Of a stretch of 9,214 nucleotides of DNA, positions 5,937 through 9,214 are shown piece after piece. Below the pieces are notes generated by a model. That model made no database searches and had not been told where the DNA came from. It worked only from the letters and a program-made list of their open reading frames with translations. The stretch spans positions 1 to 9,214 of the forward strand of contig CAKZKV010000122.1 of NCBI GenBank assembly GCA_937124505.1. Reading direction: 5' to 3'. This DNA comes from an uncultured Alphaproteobacteria bacterium (lineage in GTDB: Bacteria > Pseudomonadota > Alphaproteobacteria > Micavibrionales > Micavibrionaceae). The position numbers and the translations under genes were made by a program. Within the stretch, counting starts at the first letter, position 1, and the number at the start of each line of letters is the position of its first letter.

Positions 5937-8900
5937 TTAATCATCGTCGTGGCTTGGTTTGGGATCGTCATGGCCGAGGACTTTTTTCTCGATTGTGCGC
6001 AAAAGCGTGTAAAAAACCGGCGTAAAGATCAGCCCGAAAAAGGTGACGCCCAGCATCCCTGAAAATACGGCGATCCCAATGGCTTGTCTCATTTCTGCTC
6101 CCGCACCATGGGAAACGGCCAGAGGCAGGACACCCATGATAAAGGCAAAGGAGGTCATCAGGATCGGGCGTAACCGCAATCTTGATGCCTCAATGGCGGC
6201 ATCAAGAACGGAGCGGCCCTGATGCTCCAGTTCCCGCGCAAATTCGACAATGAGGATGGCGTTTTTACAGGCCAGCCCGGCCAGCACAAAGAGGCTGATC
6301 TGGGTGAAGATGTTATTGTCCCCGCCGGAAAGATAGACGCCGATAATGGCCGAAAAAATGCTCATCGGTACAATCATGATCACCGCCAGAGGCAGCGTCA
6401 GGCTCTCATATTGGGCGGCCAGAACCAGAAAGACGAAGAAAATACACAGCGGAAAGATATAAATGGCGGTATTGCCAGCCAGAATTTGCTGGTAAGTCAG
6501 TTCCGTCCATTCAAACTCGATGCCTTGCGGCAGGGTTTCATTCAGGATTTTTGTAATGGCGGCCTGTGCCTGCCCGGAAGAATAGCCGGGGGCGGGATTG
6601 CCGCTCAGGTCGGCAGCGCGAAACGCATTATAGCGAGCGGCAACCTCTGGCCCAAACGTTTCCTCGACATCAATCACGGCGCCAAGCGGGACCATTTGCC
6701 CGTCAGCGTTGCGGGTTTGCAGGCGCAAAATATCCTGTGGCCGTGAGCGGAATTCCTTGTCCGCCTGCGCAATGACCTGATAGGTGCGCCCGAACTGGTT
6801 GAAGTCATTAACATAGATCGAGCCGAGATAGATCTGCATGGTGCGGAAAACCTCGTCAATCGGAATGCCCAGTTGTTGCGCTTTTGTGCGGTCAAGATCG
6901 GCAAAAAGTTGCGGGACGTTGACGTTGTAATTACTGAAAACGCCCGTCAGGGCCGGATCGGCATTTGCCTTGCCGGTCACTTCCTTGACGATGTTGTCCA
7001 GTGCTTCATAACCAAGGTCGGCACGGTCCTGAATTTGCAGCTTAAACCCGCCTGTCGTTCCCAGTCCGCGGACGGGCGGCGGCGGGAAAATGGCGATAAA
7101 TGCCTCGTCAATGGCGGCAAATTTTTGTTGCAGGCGTCCGGCAATAGCCCCGGCGCTCAGACTGGGATCATCGCCCCTGACGTCAAAATCATCCAGAGGA
7201 ACAAACATGATGCCCGCGCTGGAGGAATTGACAAAGCCGTTGATGGACAGGCCGGGAAACTGGACGGCATTGGATACGCCCTCTTCATGTTGGGCGATGT
7301 CGCCCATTTGACGCATGACTTCTTCTGTGCGGTCGAGGGTCGCTCCGGGGGGGAGAACGGCAAAACTGATCAGATATTGTTTGTCCTGCGCGGGGACGAA
7401 GCCGGGCGGCACTAAGCGGAAGCTAAAATAGGTCGCCGCCACGAATATTCCGAACAGGATCATCATGATCAGTTTTCTGCGGCCCAGAACGCCGATGCTG
7501 TAGGCGTAGCCTTTTTGTCCGCCGCCAAAGACCTTGTTAAAGCCCCTGAAAAACCAGCCAAAAACCAGATTCATAAACCGTGACAGCCAGTCCGTCTGTT
7601 GTTCACGCGGTTTCAGAAGCAGGGCCGCCATGGCTGGGCTGAGGGTCAGGGAATTAATGGTTGAGATGAAGGTAGCGATGACAATCGTCAGGGCAAACTG
7701 GTTGTAGAACATGCCAGTCAGACCGCTGATGAAGGCAATGGGAACAAAGACCCCGGCAATAACAAGGGCTGTTGCAATGATCGGGCCTGTGACTTCTTTC
7801 ATAGCCTGTTTCGTCGCGGCATGGGGCTTCTTGCCCTCTTCAATATTCCGTTCCACGTTTTCCACCACCACAATGGCATCATCGACCACGATCCCCACAG
7901 CGAGAATGAGGCCGAACAGGGACAGGACGTTGATGGAAAATCCCAAAAGCAGCATGATGGCGAACGTCCCGACAATTGAGACAGGTACGGCGAGGAATGG
8001 AATAATTGAGGCGCGCCAGGTTTGCAGGAAGACGATCACGACGATTACCACCAGAATAATGGCTTCTATCAGGGTATGGATGACGGCGTCTATGGAATGC
8101 TGTACGAAAACAGTCGGGTCGTAGACGATGGTATAATCCACGCCCTCCGGGAAATTCTTTTTCAGCTCCGCCATGGCTTTGCGGACATTGGCTGAAAGTT
8201 CCAGAGCATTTGCGTCCGGCGTGGAAAAAATAGGAATAGCCGCGGCGGGTTCGTTGTTCAGAAGGGAACGCATGGAGTAAATCTGGGCATCCAGTTCGGC
8301 CCGTGCAACGTCGCCCAGACGGGTAATGACCCCGTTTTCATCCCGTTTGATGATAATGTTTTCAAATTCTTCGGGCGTTGTCAGGCGGCCTTGCGTATTG
8401 ACCGGCAGTTGCAGTTCCGTCCCTTTTTCGTATGGAGGGCCGCCAATAACACCGGCTGCTACCTGAATGTTCTGGCGGCGGATGGCGTCCACAACTTCGC
8501 TGGCCGTCATCTGCCGCTCGGCCACGCGATCCGGGTTGAGCCAGATCCTCATAGCATAATCACCGGAGCCGAAAATACGGACCTGTCCCACGCCTTTGAT
8601 TTTTGCCAACTGGTCTTTGATATTCAAAACGGCATAGTTCTGAAGGTACAGAACATCGTAGCGTTCATTTGGGGAGGTCAAATGCACCACCATGGTCAGG
8701 TCAGGGGAGCTTTTGACAACCGTAACCCCCAGATTACGCGTGACTTCAGGAAGGCGGGGCAGGGCCTGCGAAACCCTGTTCTGGACGAGTTGCTGGGCCA
8801 GGTCGATATCCGTTCCGATTTCAAATGTCACTGTCAGAGAAAGGCGTCCGTCAGACGAGGCAAGGGAATTCATATATAAAAGGTTCTCAATACCGCTGAT

Positions 8901-9110
8901 CTGTTCTTCCAGAGGCGTGGCGACCGTTTCCGCGATCACGGACGGGTTGGCACCGGGAAAATTCGCGGTGACCTGTACGGATGGCGGCGTGACTTCCGGG
9001 TATTCAGAAACCGGAAGCTGAAACATGGCGATGGCCCCCATCATAAAGATAACGAGGGACAAAACCCCGGCAAAAATAGGGCGATCAATAAAATGGTTGG
9101 AGATGTTCAT
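5937..9110 (-). CDS. MexF/OqxB-like RND (HAE-1) multidrug efflux pump
   Basis: This is the inner-membrane, proton-driven transporter of a tripartite pump, expected to act as a trimer on drugs or other amphiphiles. At 1057 residues it has full HAE-1 length. After TM1 (about 10-30) comes the first porter loop (QLPVSEYPEV through FPGANP), then TM2-6 (about 343-500) with the proton-relay pair D410/D411 in GIVVDDAIVVVENVER. TM7 lies near 545-562, followed by the second periplasmic loop (570-870) with FPGLSINGF in the switch-loop region. TM8-12 contain K949 in LACKNAILIVEFA and R979/T986 in the RLRPILMTS region, matching AcrB K940, R971 and T978. All relay residues are present, so it should be active. 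Wording such as SPDLTMVVHLTSP and LACKN is closest to MexF-type pumps. The tail is His/Asp-rich. The start is supported by AGGGA at 9122-9126. Substrates cannot be read from the sequence. Confidence 0.96.
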   Translation of the reverse strand: MNISNHFIDRPIFAGVLSLVIFMMGAIAMFQLPVSEYPEVTPPSVQVTANFPGANPSVIAETVATPLEEQISGIENLLYMNSLASSDGRLSLTVTFEIGTDIDLAQQLVQNRVSQALPRLPEVTRNLGVTVVKSSPDLTMVVHLTSPNERYDVLYLQNYAVLNIKDQLAKIKGVGQVRIFGSGDYAMRIWLNPDRVAERQMTASEVVDAIRRQNIQVAAGVIGGPPYEKGTELQLPVNTQGRLTTPEEFENIIIKRDENGVITRLGDVARAELDAQIYSMRSLLNNEPAAAIPIFSTPDANALELSANVRKAMAELKKNFPEGVDYTIVYDPTVFVQHSIDAVIHTLIEAIILVVIVVIVFLQTWRASIIPFLAVPVSIVGTFAIMLLLGFSINVLSLFGLILAVGIVVDDAIVVVENVERNIEEGKKPHAATKQAMKEVTGPIIATALVIAGVFVPIAFISGLTGMFYNQFALTIVIATFISTINSLTLSPAMAALLLKPREQQTDWLSRFMNLVFGWFFRGFNKVFGGGQKGYAYSIGVLGRRKLIMMILFGIFVAATYFSFRLVPPGFVPAQDKQYLISFAVLPPGATLDRTEEVMRQMGDIAQHEEGVSNAVQFPGLSINGFVNSSSAGIMFVPLDDFDVRGDDPSLSAGAIAGRLQQKFAAIDEAFIAIFPPPPVRGLGTTGGFKLQIQDRADLGYEALDNIVKEVTGKANADPALTGVFSNYNVNVPQLFADLDRTKAQQLGIPIDEVFRTMQIYLGSIYVNDFNQFGRTYQVIAQADKEFRSRPQDILRLQTRNADGQMVPLGAVIDVEETFGPEVAARYNAFRAADLSGNPAPGYSSGQAQAAITKILNETLPQGIEFEWTELTYQQILAGNTAIYIFPLCIFFVFLVLAAQYESLTLPLAVIMIVPMSIFSAIIGVYLSGGDNNIFTQISLFVLAGLACKNAILIVEFARELEHQGRSVLDAAIEASRLRLRPILMTSFAFIMGVLPLAVSHGAGAEMRQAIGIAVFSGMLGVTFFGLIFTPVFYTLLRTIEKKVLGHDDPKPSHDDD

Positions 9111-9121
9111 AAAAGTTTTTA

Positions 9122-9126
9122 TCCCT
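9122..9126 (-). promoter_or_regulatory. Ribosome binding site of the RND pump gene
   Basis: The minus strand reads AGGGA, 11 bases before the pump ATG at 9108-9110, within the 21-base gap after the adaptor stop codon. The spacing is slightly long but no better site exists, and the pump start is fixed by homology. Confidence 0.45.
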
Positions 9127-9131
9127 GGGCT

Positions 9132-9214
9132 TTAGGAAGCCTTTTTTTCGTGCGGTGGTGTTTCTGGTTTGGGCATCACTGGCATGCCGGGCCGGATGCG
9201 GAAAATACCTTCCG
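9132..9214 (-). CDS. Periplasmic adaptor (membrane fusion protein) of the RND pump, C-terminal end only
   Basis: Only the last 26 codons and the TAA are inside the window; the rest lies beyond the right edge. The readable end is EGIFRIRPGMPVMPKP followed by a short polar tail rich in Pro, Glu and Lys. The G-[ILV]-x-x-[IV]-RPGM-x-V motif near the end is the usual finish of MexE/AcrA-type adaptor membrane-proximal domains, and its position directly upstream of an RND pump supports the call. The protein would bridge the inner-membrane pump and the outer-membrane factor. The operon promoter and any regulator must lie beyond the window. Confidence 0.8.
   Translation of the reverse strand, partial: EGIFRIRPGMPVMPKPETPPHEKKAS

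Larger units (their letters stand above)
4560..9214 (-). other. Tripartite RND efflux operon (adaptor, pump, outer-membrane factor)
   Basis: Three co-directional genes with gaps of 21 and 6 bases encode all three parts of an envelope-spanning efflux pump, in MexEF-OprN-like order. No internal promoter or terminator is evident. No regulator gene of the TetR, LysR or MarR type is in the window. The far end of the operon is cut off by the right edge. Confidence 0.85.

Noticed and set aside
6222..8879. Several long plus-strand open frames (for example 6222-6746, 6873-7415 and 8391-8879)
   Set aside because: All are antisense shadows of the RND pump gene, whose 1057-residue product matches the family along its entire length.
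1..9214. CRISPR array, tRNA, rRNA, insertion sequence or phage attachment site
   Set aside because: I saw no regularly spaced repeats, no tRNA-like cloverleaf, no transposase and no terminal inverted repeats. Nearly all of the sequence is accounted for by the genes listed.

Overview
The window comes from a Gram-negative bacterium, most likely an alphaproteobacterium of moderate GC content. This rests on an RND tripartite efflux operon with a NodT-type outer-membrane lipoprotein, a Uup-type ABC-F protein, and an orphan receiver protein in alphaproteobacterial style. No rRNA, tRNA or species-level marker is present, so the assignment is an inference.

Left part (1-1653): a minus-strand gene (126-1391) encodes an unrecognised protein with a long coiled coil, one membrane segment and an acidic, proline-rich C-terminal tail. 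It is transcribed away from the next gene across a 262-base AT-rich intergenic region that holds short dyads and one plausible promoter.

Middle part (1654-4566), plus strand: an orphan protein with a degenerate CheY-like receiver domain and an unrecognised helical C-terminal region is followed after 42 bases by uup, a two-ATPase ABC-F gene. The uup frame is interrupted by a single in-frame TAG at 3403-3405. The reading frame is the same on both sides and the sequence immediately after the stop is still recognisable Uup linker. The gene is therefore a one-codon nonsense pseudogene, a split gene, a suppressed or read-through gene, or a sequencing error.

Right part (4560-9214), minus strand: a compact efflux operon runs right to left as periplasmic adaptor (only the last 26 codons are in the window), MexF/OqxB-like RND pump (1057 aa, proton-relay residues intact) and NodT-family outer-membrane lipoprotein (456 aa). 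Gaps are 21 and 6 bases. Together they would form a complete envelope-spanning pump. The OMF gene meets uup tail to tail with a 7-base overlap, leaving no room for a terminator between the two converging units.

Most of the window is well-understood machinery. The points worth a second look are the amber codon in uup, the receiver protein lacking two of the conserved phosphotransfer residues, and the unassigned coiled-coil membrane protein. I found no convincing novel multi-gene system, CRISPR array, mobile element or RNA gene.
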